Shown: one piece after another, positions 26,050 to 35,101 of the stretch
Layout: every line of letters starts with the position of its first letter
How positions within the stretch are numbered: the first letter of the stretch is position 1
NCBI RefSeq assembly: GCF_900113715.1
Contig: NZ_FOQK01000009.1
Span: 50,711-114,710 of the forward strand
Direction of reading: 5' to 3'
From: Pseudoselenomonas ruminantium
GTDB lineage: Bacteria > Bacillota > Negativicutes > Selenomonadales > Selenomonadaceae
Length of the DNA: 64,000 nt
The notes under the pieces: model-generated
The model's input: only the letters and a program-made list of their open reading frames with translations
What the model was told of the DNA's origin: nothing
Database searches by the model: none
Program-made: the position numbers and the translations under genes

Positions 26050-29000
26050 ATGGCCTCAAATTTTGACTTTGTAAATCAGGAATCTCAATGGATAAATATA
26101 GCTGAGCGGGCCATAAAAGCAGAACAGGGGATGGCGATTGCGCCGGAGGTGGCGGCTATCTTTGGCCGTTCGGCCATGGAGCTGGGTATCAAGTGGGTTT
26201 ATCGTGCCGAGGGGATGGATACGAGCGACCCGTATAAATATGGCAAGGATAGAGAGCTGTTTGCTCTGCTGAAGGATAGAAGTTTTTGTGAAGTGGTGGG
26301 GGATGAGAAGCTACTCCACATGCTTGACCAGTTGCGCCTGTTCGGCAATCGGGCCGCGCATGGTGGGCGGCCTCTTACGCATGAGGATGGTGTACTGGCC
26401 CTTAGAATCCTGTTTGAGTTTCTGAGTTGGATGGCCTATTGCTATACGTCGATTCAGGGCGAAATGGTCTTTGATGAAAGTCTTTTGCCGTCTTCGGATG
26501 ATAAGGCAACGGTCAGTCAGCAGGAAATCCAAAAGCAGGCAGAGAGTATCGCGAAGAAAGATGCCGCTCTGGCGCAGAAACAGCATGAGCTGGAGGAAAA
26601 GAATCAGGAACTCGATGATATAAGGGCAAAGAACGAGCAGCTGCAACAGGAGCTTATTCGTCTGCGCAAGGAACGTCAGGCACAGGGCGAGTTCCATGTC
26701 AATCCGATTACGGAGGCGGAAACCCGCAAGCGCTATATCGATTATGACCTTGAAGCGGCAGGCTGGATAATCGGCGATAACTGCCGCATTGAGGAAGAAG
26801 TTTCCGGCATGCCTAATGCCTCCAATACAGGCTTTTCGGATTATGTGCTTTATGGCAGAGATCAGAAGCCTTTGGCCATTGTGGAGGCCAAGCGTACGAG
26901 TTTCGACCCGGAGAAGGGGGCAAAACAGGCAGAACTCTATGCTAATAGTTATGAGGCAAAGTATGGCCGTCGGCCCTTTATCTTTATGACCAATGGCCTG
27001 CGTACGGTATTTCTAGATGAGCAGGGCGGGTATCCCCGCCGCGATGTGTCGGGGTTCTTTACGCAGGACGATTTGCAGATGCGCATGGACAGGCGCGGGA
27101 TGCAGCAGACGTTGGCCGAGGTCGAACCGAATCACGACATTGCCGGCAGACCTTACCAGATTGAGGCGGTCAAGGCGGTGGAAGAGGCATTTGACCACAA
27201 GCGCAGGAAAGCGCTTATCGTGCAGGCAACGGGAACGGGCAAGACCCGTGTAGCCATCAGTTTATCGGATGTGCTTTTTCGTGGCGGCTGGGTGAAGCGT
27301 ATTCTGTTTTTGGCTGACCGTACCGCGTTGGTGCGTCAGGCCAAGCGCAGCTTTATGGATTTTTTCAGCAATGAGATTCCTATGGCCAGTCTGATGGATA
27401 GCCGGGATGATGCGGCGACGGCGCGGATTATCTTCAGTACCTATCCCACCATGATGAACGCCATTGATACGGCAAAGAATTCGGAGGGGCGCAGATTGTT
27501 TTCGCCAGCTGCCTTTGACCTTATCATTATCGATGAGAGCCATCGCAGTATCTATCAGCGGTATCAGGCGATTTTCCAGTATTTCGATGCCATGCTGCTG
27601 GGCCTTACGGCAACGCCGAAGAATGAAGTCGACAAGAATACGTATCGCCAGTTTGAGCTGGAGGCAGGCAATCCTACCTTTGCTTATCCCTATGATGAGG
27701 CTGTGGCGCAGAAGTATCTTGTGCCCTATGAGCAGTTTGAGCGTACCACGGACCTCATGAAGAATGGTTTGCATTATAAAGACCTAAGCGAAGAGGATAA
27801 GGCGCACTATGAGGATGTGTTCGGCGTGGCAGGTGACAATGCCCCGGATATTCTGAGCTCGGACTTCAATAAATATGTGTTCAACCGTCAGACGGTGCAG
27901 ATGGTTCTCAAGGATTTGATGGACATGGGGCAATATATCGCTGGCGGGGATAAGCTGGGCAAGACCATCATCTTTGCCAAGAATCGCAAGCATGCGAAAT
28001 TCATCGTGGATATTTTCCATGAAATGTATCCGGAGTTTGGCGATGCTTTCATTCAGCAGGTAGATGGCAGCATTGATTATCACGAGCAGATCATTGATGA
28101 TTTCTGCACGCCGGATAAGATGCCGCAGATTGCTGTTTCTGTTGATATGCTGGATACCGGCATTGATGTGCCGGAGGTGCTGAATCTGGTATTCTTCAAG
28201 ATGGTGCGGTCGTATAGCAAATTCTGGCAGATGATAGGCCGTGGCACACGCCTTTGCCCAAATCTTTTTGGCCCAGGGCAGGATAAGCGGAAGTTTTATA
28301 TCTTTGACTATGGCGGGAACTTTGAATACTTCAGCCTGCAGGGCAACGAACTGAAGGAGTCCAAGAACCAGCCGTCCCTGGTGGAGCGCATCTACAATTT
28401 GCAGGCCAATCTCTATCTGCTGCTGCATAAGGACAAAGATGCCGAGCGGCAGGCGTTTGCACAGGAGTTGTTTGAGGAACTGCATGGCAAAGTTATGGCC
28501 TTGGATGATGATAGTTTCCGCGTTATCCAGAATCGCCAGCAGGTGGAGAAGTATCGGGATAGGCGCAGTTGGGCAAGTCTAACGGCAGATGATGTGGCAG
28601 AGATCGGTAAATATATAGCGCCCATCATACCTGCACAGGATGAGGATGTAATGGCCCGCTTCTTTGATCAGAAGCTGTACGGCATTATGTATGACTATCT
28701 GATGGCAAAAGATATTACGGTAAAGGCACAGCAGGTAGAAGAAACGGCCGATAAACTGAGTTCTCCGAATTTGCAGACCATTCCCCAGATAAAAGCGAAA
28801 CAGCCCTTTATCCAGCAGGTGCGTTATCCCGAATTTTGGGAGGATGTGACAGTGGACAAGCTTGAAACAGTGCGGACACAGTTACGCGATTTGCTGAAGT
28901 TCCTGGAAACTGAGAGCAGGGGGATTTATTACACCGATTTTGCCGATACGCTCATTACGGTCAGGGAACCGCATACCGTTACGCCGGAGCAGACTTCGGA

Positions 29001-29463
29001 AAGCTACAAGAAGAAGGTCGAACGCTATCTGAAAGAACATCAGGATAATATTGCCGTGCATAAGCTGCGCACGAATAAGCGATTGACTTCTGTTGATTTG
29101 CGGGAGTTGGAGCGGGTTCTGTGGGAAGAACTGGGAACGCATGAGGATTATCGCATTCTCTACGGAGAATGTCCTGTCGGGCTGATGGTGCGTAAAACCG
29201 TGGGGATGGACAGAGCGGCACTCGAAGAAGTTTTTGCCGAGTTCTTGTTGGAGAACCGTCTGAATCTCCGTCAGATTGACTTCGTGAAGCGCATCATTGA
29301 CTATCTGGCCAAGAATGGCGAGATGATTCCCAAGGATGTTACGAAGCCAGCTTTTGCGGGGATGAACAACGTTGCGAAATTGTTTGAACGAAATAAGGAT
29401 GAGGTTCGTAATATCTTTGACAAAGTAAAAGAAGTAACCAGCAACGGCAGTGAAATTGCATGA
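26050..29463 (+). CDS. hsdR: Type I restriction endonuclease subunit HsdR
   Basis: The 1137-residue protein begins with a DUF4145/HEPN-like domain (about 1-125, RLFGNRAAHGG) and a coiled coil (about 165-215). It continues with the PD-(D/E)xK nuclease (YVLYGRDQKPLAIVEAKRTS) and the SF2 motor: Walker A ATGTGKTRVA, DESH box IIDESHRSIYQRY, LLGLTATP and IGRGTRLCPN. It translocates DNA and cuts when HsdM/HsdS meets unmethylated sites. The start at 26050 follows GGGAGGGG. It is the last gene of the RM island, separated from hsdM/hsdS by two cargo genes and an RNA. Confidence 0.95.
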   Translation: MASNFDFVNQESQWINIAERAIKAEQGMAIAPEVAAIFGRSAMELGIKWVYRAEGMDTSDPYKYGKDRELFALLKDRSFCEVVGDEKLLHMLDQLRLFGNRAAHGGRPLTHEDGVLALRILFEFLSWMAYCYTSIQGEMVFDESLLPSSDDKATVSQQEIQKQAESIAKKDAALAQKQHELEEKNQELDDIRAKNEQLQQELIRLRKERQAQGEFHVNPITEAETRKRYIDYDLEAAGWIIGDNCRIEEEVSGMPNASNTGFSDYVLYGRDQKPLAIVEAKRTSFDPEKGAKQAELYANSYEAKYGRRPFIFMTNGLRTVFLDEQGGYPRRDVSGFFTQDDLQMRMDRRGMQQTLAEVEPNHDIAGRPYQIEAVKAVEEAFDHKRRKALIVQATGTGKTRVAISLSDVLFRGGWVKRILFLADRTALVRQAKRSFMDFFSNEIPMASLMDSRDDAATARIIFSTYPTMMNAIDTAKNSEGRRLFSPAAFDLIIIDESHRSIYQRYQAIFQYFDAMLLGLTATPKNEVDKNTYRQFELEAGNPTFAYPYDEAVAQKYLVPYEQFERTTDLMKNGLHYKDLSEEDKAHYEDVFGVAGDNAPDILSSDFNKYVFNRQTVQMVLKDLMDMGQYIAGGDKLGKTIIFAKNRKHAKFIVDIFHEMYPEFGDAFIQQVDGSIDYHEQIIDDFCTPDKMPQIAVSVDMLDTGIDVPEVLNLVFFKMVRSYSKFWQMIGRGTRLCPNLFGPGQDKRKFYIFDYGGNFEYFSLQGNELKESKNQPSLVERIYNLQANLYLLLHKDKDAERQAFAQELFEELHGKVMALDDDSFRVIQNRQQVEKYRDRRSWASLTADDVAEIGKYIAPIIPAQDEDVMARFFDQKLYGIMYDYLMAKDITVKAQQVEETADKLSSPNLQTIPQIKAKQPFIQQVRYPEFWEDVTVDKLETVRTQLRDLLKFLETESRGIYYTDFADTLITVREPHTVTPEQTSESYKKKVERYLKEHQDNIAVHKLRTNKRLTSVDLRELERVLWEELGTHEDYRILYGECPVGLMVRKTVGMDRAALEEVFAEFLLENRLNLRQIDFVKRIIDYLAKNGEMIPKDVTKPAFAGMNNVAKLFERNKDEVRNIFDKVKEVTSNGSEIA

Positions 29464-29480
29464 TGGTAACGAAAGCATAG

Positions 29481-29534
29481 AAAAAGCCGGAAGGCTTGAC
29501 TTGTCAGATTTGACAAGTCAGCCTTCCGGCTTTT
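29481..29534. terminator. Strong bidirectional terminator
   Basis: A long stem AAAAGCCGGAAGGC ... GCCTTCCGGCTTTT lies between the convergent hsdR and HAD genes. Its inner part is two TTGAC-NN-GTCAG palindromes (29496 and 29510, 14 bp apart) with complementary centres (TT and AA). Confidence 0.9.
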
Positions 29535-29570
29535 GGTTGTTTGCTTGTTTTGGTCTTAGAAAGTCTGTGC

Positions 29571-30653
29571 TTATTTGGCGACTTTTACATTGTAGCCATA
29601 GATGGTCTTCCAGTCATCGCGCATGGATACCGGAATCCAGCCATTTTTCTGGCAGTCAGCTTTCATCTTGTCAGCTTTCTTCGTGTTGCCGAGATCGTTT
29701 TCGAGGTCGTCGCAGCAGAGGGAGAAGGCCAGCGATTTATATTTGTTCTTGCTGATGGTGTAGTTGAACATCGAAGCATCGCCGGAGCTGTTGCCGAAAG
29801 CAAGAACCGGCTGACGGCCGATTTCGCGGGCGATGTTGGAGACCTTGTTCATCTTGACATCTTTGAGGACGAACTGGCCGCGGACGAGTACGTCTTTGTC
29901 TTTGTCGTAGACATACTCAAGGCCATCGGTTTTACCCTGGCCCGAAGCGAGCGTCATGATGTCCGTGCCGATGAAGTGATCGCGTTTGATTGGCAGAACG
30001 CCGTTCATCAGTACGCGCTGGGCATCGCGGTCGGAACCCGAGACAATCCAGATGTCGAAGTCGTTGTTCTTGAGGTAGGAGACAACCTCGGCCATCGGCA
30101 GGTAGAATTCCTCACCGCGTTTGAGGTTCGTCAGGCCCTCAGCTGGCGTTTCCATGAACTTCTTGACAAAGGCTTCATACTCGGGCTGCGTCATGCCGGC
30201 AAAGACAGAGGCCTGCGATTTTGCTTCTTTGCCTTCCATGTCTTCCGGGATGGCCTGCTTGTCGATGGCAGCCTTGACGACCTTCGCGTACTCACGGTCT
30301 TCTTTCGACGGCGTGTAGGTCGGGTCGTTGAGCGCACGCTCGAGATACATCATCCATTCGAAGTAGCACGGCGTTCTCTCGCCGAGCAGCGTACCATCCA
30401 TGTCGAAGACAGCGATGCGGTCCTCGACCGGGATGTAGTTCGGGCTCTTTTTGTTCGTCACGTCCTTGACGTAGTTGGTCAGAGCTTTGAAGGAAGCAGA
30501 ATCCTGGTTCCAATACTTGAAGTCACTGCCGTTCTTCTTGACGCTGATCTGCGCGATTTCAGCGCGCGTAGCGGCCTCGACATTCATGCTGGCGCCAGTC
30601 CCGAAGACAAAGCTCATCGCCAGAAGTGCGGCACAGAGTTTCTTTTTGTTCAT
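29571..30653 (-). CDS. Exported HAD-family phosphatase
   Basis: The 360-residue protein has a signal peptide (MNKKKLCAALLAMSFVFGTG, cut near VEA-A). Its HAD fold has motif I FDMDGTLLGE (nucleophile and acid Asp), motif II IVSGSDRD, and motif IV FGNSSGDASMF. The cap region is long, as in phosphoserine-phosphatase-like HADs. It likely dephosphorylates small substrates in the periplasm. The bidirectional terminator lies downstream. The next gene on this strand (asparaginase) is separated by its own terminator, so it is probably monocistronic. Confidence 0.85.
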   Translation of the reverse strand: MNKKKLCAALLAMSFVFGTGASMNVEAATRAEIAQISVKKNGSDFKYWNQDSASFKALTNYVKDVTNKKSPNYIPVEDRIAVFDMDGTLLGERTPCYFEWMMYLERALNDPTYTPSKEDREYAKVVKAAIDKQAIPEDMEGKEAKSQASVFAGMTQPEYEAFVKKFMETPAEGLTNLKRGEEFYLPMAEVVSYLKNNDFDIWIVSGSDRDAQRVLMNGVLPIKRDHFIGTDIMTLASGQGKTDGLEYVYDKDKDVLVRGQFVLKDVKMNKVSNIAREIGRQPVLAFGNSSGDASMFNYTISKNKYKSLAFSLCCDDLENDLGNTKKADKMKADCQKNGWIPVSMRDDWKTIYGYNVKVAK

Positions 30654-30766
30654 AAAATCATCCTTTCTTCATACCCTGTCCTCAGGCTAGCATTTTCTGA
30701 GGACAATAACCTTACGTATCCCATCGTAATATATTCGGCAAAGTGTCAGTATCTCCTCTTTAGCCC

Positions 30767-30813
30767 CAAAAAAAATTGAGCAAGCATGAAGCCTGAATGG
30801 CCCATGCTTGCTC
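30767..30813 (-). terminator. Terminator of the asparaginase gene
   Basis: On the minus strand GAGCAAGCATG, a 14-nt loop, CATGCTTGCTC and a run of eight T follow the asparaginase stop. Confidence 0.85.
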
Positions 30814-30828
30814 GAGGGGAAATGCAAC

Positions 30829-31902
30829 TTAATATTTGTGGAACATATCCTGGATGGCCTTGAGGTCGTGTGTCTTGGTCAAGGCGAGCTGCAAGAGGAT
30901 GCGGCATTTCTGCGGATTCAGGGAATCACCATCGATGAAATGCTCATCGATATAAGACTGCTCGGCAGGGATGACCGAGCCGGATACCAGCCGCGTGCTG
31001 CGGACCACAACGATGCCGGCAGCCGAGGCTTTTGCCAGTGCTTTTTCGGCATCCTTATGGATGGAGCCATTGCCCGTACCGGCATAGACGATGCCTTTGA
31101 CACCGGCTTTGATAGCAGCATCGACGAACAGTGCGTCATCGTTGGCAGTGCCATAGATGACTTTGACATACGGCAGTTTGTCGAGGTTCGTGACATCGAA
31201 TTCGGAAGCCGTCGTGTTAAGGCGCGTGGTCTGTCCATAGAACTCAGGTACACCGTCGTTGACGACGCCAATCGAGCCGGCCAGCGGGGACTGGAAGGTG
31301 TTGACGGACGTGGTGTTGGTCTTCGTGACGTTGCGGGCGGCATCAATCTGATCGTTCAAGGCGACCATGACGCCACGGCCAGCAGATTTCTTATCCGCGG
31401 CAATGCGGACGGCATTGAGCAGGTTCATCGGGCCGTCGGCGCTGATGGCCGTAGCGGGACGCATGGCGCCGGTGATGACAACAGGCTTCTGGCTCTTGAC
31501 CGTGAGATTCAGGAAGTAGGCAGTCTCTTCGAGCGTATCGGTGCCGTGCGTGATGACGATGCCATCGACGTTTTTATCCTTGAGCAGCGTGTTGCAGCGC
31601 TTGGCCAGCTTGAGCCAGATATCATCGGTCATGTCCTTGCTGTCGATGCTGCAGATCTGTTCGCCGGAGAGAACCGCATAGTTTTTCGTCTCGGGAACAG
31701 CGTTGAGCAGCGTGTCGATGCCAAGGGCACCCGCTTTGTAGCCAGTGGTCTTGGTGTCGGAGGCAGCGCTGCCGGCGATGGTACCACCGGTAGCCAGCAC
31801 TTTGATGTCAGGCTTGTCTCCCGTGGCAGCACTGGCAAAGCATTGGCCGCCAGCCATCATCGCAGCCAGCATCATGGCAACAAGTGGACGTTTCATTTTC
31901 AT
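30829..31902 (-). CDS. ansB: L-asparaginase, type II (exported)
   Basis: The 357-residue protein has a signal peptide (to about SAAT-GD). Asparaginase motif 1 is KVLATGGTIAGSA (catalytic Thr) and motif 2 is IVITHGTDTLEETAY (Thr-Asp pair, with Lys later in VITGAMRPATAISADGP). It hydrolyses asparagine to aspartate and ammonia in the periplasm. Full length for the family. Asparagine catabolism could feed the fumarate/succinate branch that ends in propionate. ansB naming rests on the signal peptide and motif pattern. Confidence 0.93.
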   Translation of the reverse strand: MKMKRPLVAMMLAAMMAGGQCFASAATGDKPDIKVLATGGTIAGSAASDTKTTGYKAGALGIDTLLNAVPETKNYAVLSGEQICSIDSKDMTDDIWLKLAKRCNTLLKDKNVDGIVITHGTDTLEETAYFLNLTVKSQKPVVITGAMRPATAISADGPMNLLNAVRIAADKKSAGRGVMVALNDQIDAARNVTKTNTTSVNTFQSPLAGSIGVVNDGVPEFYGQTTRLNTTASEFDVTNLDKLPYVKVIYGTANDDALFVDAAIKAGVKGIVYAGTGNGSIHKDAEKALAKASAAGIVVVRSTRLVSGSVIPAEQSYIDEHFIDGDSLNPQKCRILLQLALTKTHDLKAIQDMFHKY

Positions 31903-32095
31903 AGAAATAACACCCTTTCCATAAATAAATAGTTTTTATCAACCCATAAGATATTCTAACCATTCACTAGGCAAAACTACGGAAAACTATAAAAAAACTA
32001 CAAAAATCTCGGCAAGAAATTCATTTTTTAGCTAATTTTCATGAATATAGCAGGAACGTCTAAGAAAGGGAGGTTATCCTAAAAAAGGATTTTAT
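31903..32095. other. AT-rich intergenic region
   Basis: The region holds divergent upstream sequence for the asparaginase gene and for the small membrane protein. It is very AT-rich (poly-A tracts near 31985-32040). No promoter could be assigned with confidence. Confidence 0.4.
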
Positions 32096-32152
32096 ATGGC
32101 GGCTGGCTTTGCAACTGGCCGCAAAGTGCCCGCAGGGCGGAAAGAGGGATGA
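32096..32152 (+). CDS. Possible 18-codon leader ORF
   Basis: An ATG at 32096 with AAAGGA upstream encodes a basic 18-residue peptide (MAAGFATGRKVPAGRKEG). Its TGA overlaps the ATG at 32149. It could couple translation to the next gene. The evidence is only the frame, the site and the overlap. Confidence 0.3.
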   Translation: MAAGFATGRKVPAGRKEG

Positions 32153-32154
32153 AA

Positions 32155-32730
32155 ATGGATGATAAGAATGAACAGCTGCAGCAAGAGGCTGCGCGGCTGA
32201 CCGAGAAGGTAAAAGGTGATACAGCTGAACCAGGAGCGGTAGAAAAGCCAGGCCTGGCGTCGCGGATGCTGCGTGGTTTTGGTAAATGGGTAGTGTATGC
32301 GGTCGCGGCATTGCTGGTTATCTATGTGATCAAGCCGGCCATCTACGAGCATATGGATGCCTCGGCGGCAGCAGAGATGACGGAGGCTGAGAAGCAGGAG
32401 TCCATGGGGCTGCCGCTTAAGATTTCCAAACCGCCGCAGGGCAAGAGCACGACCTTGAATCGTGAGGAACTTCGCTGGATGGCTATGATGGATATCAAGC
32501 TGGAGGCTATGCGCCCACATATCAACCAGTATAACAACAAAGCGATTGATGAATTCAATGCGATGATCAATGAATACAATGCCCGCTGCGGCGAATTCCG
32601 TTATAGACGTTCTGATTTGCAGACCGTGCGCAATGAAATGGAAAAGTACCAGGAGCAGATCAAGCAGAAAGCGCGCGAAGAAGTCCAGGCCAAGGGCTGG
32701 GATAAGGCTCCTGAAAAATCTAAAAAATAA
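32155..32730 (+). CDS. Hypothetical single-pass membrane protein
   Basis: The 191-residue protein has a charged N-terminal segment, one membrane helix (about 47-65, VVYAVAALLVIYVIKPAIY), and then a Glu/Lys/Gln-rich coiled-coil-like outer domain ending in EKSKK. It is probably inner-membrane anchored with the C-terminal domain in the periplasm. The ATG at 32155 is preferred over 32149 for ribosome-site spacing. No family is recognised. It is followed directly by the tRNA-Leu promoter. Confidence 0.6.
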   Translation: MDDKNEQLQQEAARLTEKVKGDTAEPGAVEKPGLASRMLRGFGKWVVYAVAALLVIYVIKPAIYEHMDASAAAEMTEAEKQESMGLPLKISKPPQGKSTTLNREELRWMAMMDIKLEAMRPHINQYNNKAIDEFNAMINEYNARCGEFRYRRSDLQTVRNEMEKYQEQIKQKAREEVQAKGWDKAPEKSKK

Positions 32731-32733
32731 TGT

Positions 32734-32762
32734 TTGACAAACAAAGTATACGATGCTATACT
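32734..32762 (+). promoter_or_regulatory. Promoter of tRNA-Leu
   Basis: TTGACA (32734-32739), a 17-bp spacer and TATACT (32757-32762) form a near-consensus sigma-A promoter 35 bp before the tRNA. Confidence 0.9.
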
Positions 32763-32796
32763 ATTAACCGTTGATGACGCACGTAAGTGTCATTTT

Positions 32797-32883
32797 GCCG
32801 GAATGGCGGAATTGGCAGACGCAGCAGACTCAAAATCTGCCGTTGGCAACAACGTGCCGGTTCAAGTCCGGCTTCCGGCACCA
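32797..32883 (+). tRNA. tRNA-Leu (CAA)
   Basis: The acceptor stem GCCGGAA pairs with TTCCGGC. The anticodon stem GCAGA/TCTGC encloses loop CTCAAAA, so the anticodon is CAA. A long variable arm, the T arm GGTTCAAGTCC and an encoded CCA are present. These are class II tRNA-Leu features. Confidence 0.95.
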
Positions 32884-32896
32884 TTAGTGCTATCAA

Positions 32897-32928
32897 GGCC
32901 TCGCGATGTTTTCGCGGGGTCTTTTTTC
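32897..32928 (+). terminator. Terminator after tRNA-Leu
   Basis: GCCTCGCGA, TGTTT, TCGCGGGGTC and then TTTTTT form a 10-bp stem (with G-U pairs) and a U-tract. Confidence 0.85.
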
Positions 32929-32978
32929 GTGTGTGTTATGTTTGGGGAGCCATTTTAGAGCTATGAGATTTTTTATGA

Positions 32979-33022
32979 AAAATGAGGCTATTGCATGCTG
33001 TTTACATGCAATAGCCTCATTT
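32979..33022 (-). terminator. Terminator after the Nif11 peptide gene
   Basis: A perfect 18-bp inverted repeat (32979-32996 and 33005-33022) with an 8-nt loop. On the minus strand it runs into T-rich sequence. It ends the candidate RiPP locus. Confidence 0.85.
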
Positions 33023-33051
33023 GCCAAGGTCGTTTTCTTAGCTGAAGATTG

Positions 33052-33483
33052 TCAGCACCCTGCTATCGGGCCGTTGGAGCCGCCGAGGAATATGCAGAAG
33101 GCGGTTTTCCCGTTTTTCTTAGTTTTTCCCAGTCCTACACCAAGAAAGGCACAGGCATTAAACCCTTCTGACGTCGACTTTCTTTTTCCCGTATTATGCG
33201 GACGGCCGGCAGCAGCTACCTGCTCGAGTTCGTCATATGCCAAGGTCATTTTCTTCAACTGCTCATGCTCGTATGTCTTCAATTCCGCAAGGGTGAAGGG
33301 GAGACCGATTTCTTTTGCCAGTGGGAGGACAATAGCCTCAGCTGCCTTTTCACGCATGGCAGCATCATCTGCCGAAGTGTCATTTGTCTCTGCGAAGGCC
33401 TTATCGAGGTTGTTGAGCTTTTCTGCCAGCACTGCGTCCTGTGCCAGCTGCTCAAAGAATTTTGCCACATTTTCCGTTGCCAT
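33052..33483 (-). CDS. Nif11-type leader peptide, candidate RiPP precursor
   Basis: The 143-residue protein has a Nif11-like leader: ENVAKFFEQLAQDAVLAEKL, the central LAKEIGLPFTLAELKTYE and the terminal DELEQVAAAG, a double-small-residue cleavage-type site near residue 93. The remaining 50 residues form a Gly/Lys-rich core with three cysteines (C111, C130, C143) and two related blocks, CAFLGVGLG and CIFLGGSNG. Nif11 leaders commonly precede peptides modified by maturases and exported by peptidase-containing transporters. The upstream gene on this strand is a radical SAM/SPASM enzyme. GGGAGG precedes the ATG. No transporter is seen in the window. Confidence 0.75.
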   Translation of the reverse strand: MATENVAKFFEQLAQDAVLAEKLNNLDKAFAETNDTSADDAAMREKAAEAIVLPLAKEIGLPFTLAELKTYEHEQLKKMTLAYDELEQVAAAGRPHNTGKRKSTSEGFNACAFLGVGLGKTKKNGKTAFCIFLGGSNGPIAGC

Positions 33484-33524
33484 GATGTATTCCTCCCTTT
33501 TGTTCAGGTATCTTTCTGTCCTTT

Positions 33525-33551
33525 ATATTTCCGAAGGGGCAAAAGTGTTTA
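33525..33551 (-). promoter_or_regulatory. Sigma-28-like promoter of the Nif11 peptide gene
   Basis: On the minus strand TAAA (33551-33548), exactly 15 nt, then GGAAATAT (33532-33525). This resembles TAAA-N15-GCCGATAT. The same TAAACACTTTT start and an ATATAAAGRACAGAAAG end recur upstream of the second peptide gene. Confidence 0.45.
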
Positions 33552-33559
33552 TGGTTTAT

Positions 33560-34933
33560 TTACCGTTTTAGTTTCAGCAGTTTCTCATACCATCCCCCGC
33601 GGAAGAACGCGCAGGTGTCTTCGTCCCGGGCCAGAAGGTCATCGCCGTGGCCCGATGCGGCCACGCGGCCGCGGCAGCCGCCCGCGCAGCGGTTTCTGAA
33701 TCCACAGGCTTTGCAGCCTGGATTATGGGCGAAATAGTCCCGCAGCCGCGTGTCGATAAAGCCCATATAATGCGAATCACGGAGGGCATCGGCTAATTTC
33801 GTTTCCCTTATATTGGGGAAGTGGCGCCGCCCGCCTTCGGTGCTGCCCATGGGAATGCAGGGAACCATGGATCCTTCGGCGGTGATATACATATAGTTGC
33901 GTGCATGACCGCATAGACAGTAAGCGCTGCAATCCTCCGCTTCGTCGTTTTTCACGAAAGGAATCGTAAAGTCATCCATACCATCGCTGTGGAAAAAGCC
34001 TGACAGCATCAGGGAGAGCGGCGCACCGTCCTCATAAAAATGCGGGATATAATCCAGGTAGGTTTGGAACTCTTCGCTGCGGGTGATGGCGCAATCGGTG
34101 ATGCCCAGCGCTTCGCCTTCAAGATTCAGACGATTTACTTTCAAGGTCTGGCAGCCTAGTTCGCCTAGCAGCTTGATGCTCTCCCGCAGTGCTGACAGGT
34201 TCCCCTTGTGCAGGCAGTATTCTGCCCCCGTGGGAAAGCCCCGCTCCTTGCAGAGGGCAAAGGCCCGGCGTACAGCCTTTTCAGCTCCGGGAACGCCCCG
34301 CAGCCAGTCATGGCAGCCGATGCCATCAAAGCTCATGTTGAACTCTGGCCTAAGGCCTCGCCGCTCGAACTCGTCCAGCGTCTTTTCGTTCACCAGCAGG
34401 CCATTGGACATGACGGTGACGATGAGGATATCCGCTGCAAGCAGTGCATCCACGATGGCGAAAAAGTCCCGCCGCATGAGTGCCTCGCCGCCTGTCAGCG
34501 ACACGGTGCGGACGCCTGCGGCCTCCATCTGCCGGATGATTTCGAGGCAATCCTCCAGGGAGGGATCAGCTTCTGTATGTTTTCCGGCTGACATATAACA
34601 ATGGCGGCAGCGGCAGTTGCAGTTGCTGGTGATGGCCCAATGGATGGAATAGAGGAAGCGGTTCGGATAAGCACGGTAACTCTGCTCTGCAGATAAGGGC
34701 GCAGGCTTTTCGCATGTTACCAGAATCTCAGCCGCGCATAGCTCGGAGAGTATCTGCTTTTCTTCGGCAGAAAAGAGTGCACTCCCGACAGGCAGGGAGC
34801 CACAGGCCTTTTGCAAGGTATGGTAAACGGCAGGGGGCAGGAATTCCACTGCTCCCGAAAGGCGCTGTACGATGCCTGTAGGCAAAAGCTCCCAGCCCCG
34901 CAGCCGGAATTCGTCTTTCAGTTTGTAGTACAT
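33560..34933 (-). CDS. Radical SAM/SPASM peptide maturase
   Basis: The 457-residue enzyme begins with about 90 residues that resemble a small peptide-binding (RRE/PqqD-like) region. The radical SAM core follows, with its [4Fe-4S] cysteines C105, C109 and C112 in NCNCRCRHCY, and the SAM-contact SLTGGEALMRRD. A SPASM region with many cysteines closes it (CSAYCLCGH, VPCIPMG, NPGCKACGFRNRCAGGCRG, DTCAFF). Such enzymes install thioether or C-C crosslinks in ribosomal peptides. GAGGTG precedes the ATG at 34933. It sits between two small genes with peptide-type leaders and is the probable modifying enzyme. Confidence 0.85.
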   Translation of the reverse strand: MYYKLKDEFRLRGWELLPTGIVQRLSGAVEFLPPAVYHTLQKACGSLPVGSALFSAEEKQILSELCAAEILVTCEKPAPLSAEQSYRAYPNRFLYSIHWAITSNCNCRCRHCYMSAGKHTEADPSLEDCLEIIRQMEAAGVRTVSLTGGEALMRRDFFAIVDALLAADILIVTVMSNGLLVNEKTLDEFERRGLRPEFNMSFDGIGCHDWLRGVPGAEKAVRRAFALCKERGFPTGAEYCLHKGNLSALRESIKLLGELGCQTLKVNRLNLEGEALGITDCAITRSEEFQTYLDYIPHFYEDGAPLSLMLSGFFHSDGMDDFTIPFVKNDEAEDCSAYCLCGHARNYMYITAEGSMVPCIPMGSTEGGRRHFPNIRETKLADALRDSHYMGFIDTRLRDYFAHNPGCKACGFRNRCAGGCRGRVAASGHGDDLLARDEDTCAFFRGGWYEKLLKLKR

Positions 34934-35017
34934 GGAATCACCTCGTTTGCTGTTGCACATTCATCGGATCTGTTTTTTGTCATACATTCTGCAGGCAATG
35001 CGGATTTCCTGCAAGGA

Positions 35018-35067
35018 AAAACGAAGGGCTGCTGCATGTGATGTGTGAACATTCATGCAACAGCCTT
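35018..35067 (-). terminator. Terminator between second peptide gene and the maturase
   Basis: On the minus strand an imperfect stem (AAGGCTGTTGCATG with CATGCAGCAGCCCTT) is followed by CGTTTTT. Such a terminator after a precursor gene would make the precursor more abundant than the enzyme. Confidence 0.75.
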
Positions 35068-35101
35068 GTCTATTTGGCAGGTGGTCACTTTTGGTGCTGG
35101 C

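Noticed and set aside
29541..30779. Long open frame (about 412 codons) on the plus strand opposite the HAD phosphatase gene
   Set aside because: It is the antisense shadow of the HAD gene, which has a signal peptide, HAD motifs and correct codon use.
30808..31932. Long plus-strand open frame opposite the asparaginase gene
   Set aside because: Asparaginase motifs and the signal peptide are on the minus strand; the opposite frame is a GC-driven shadow.
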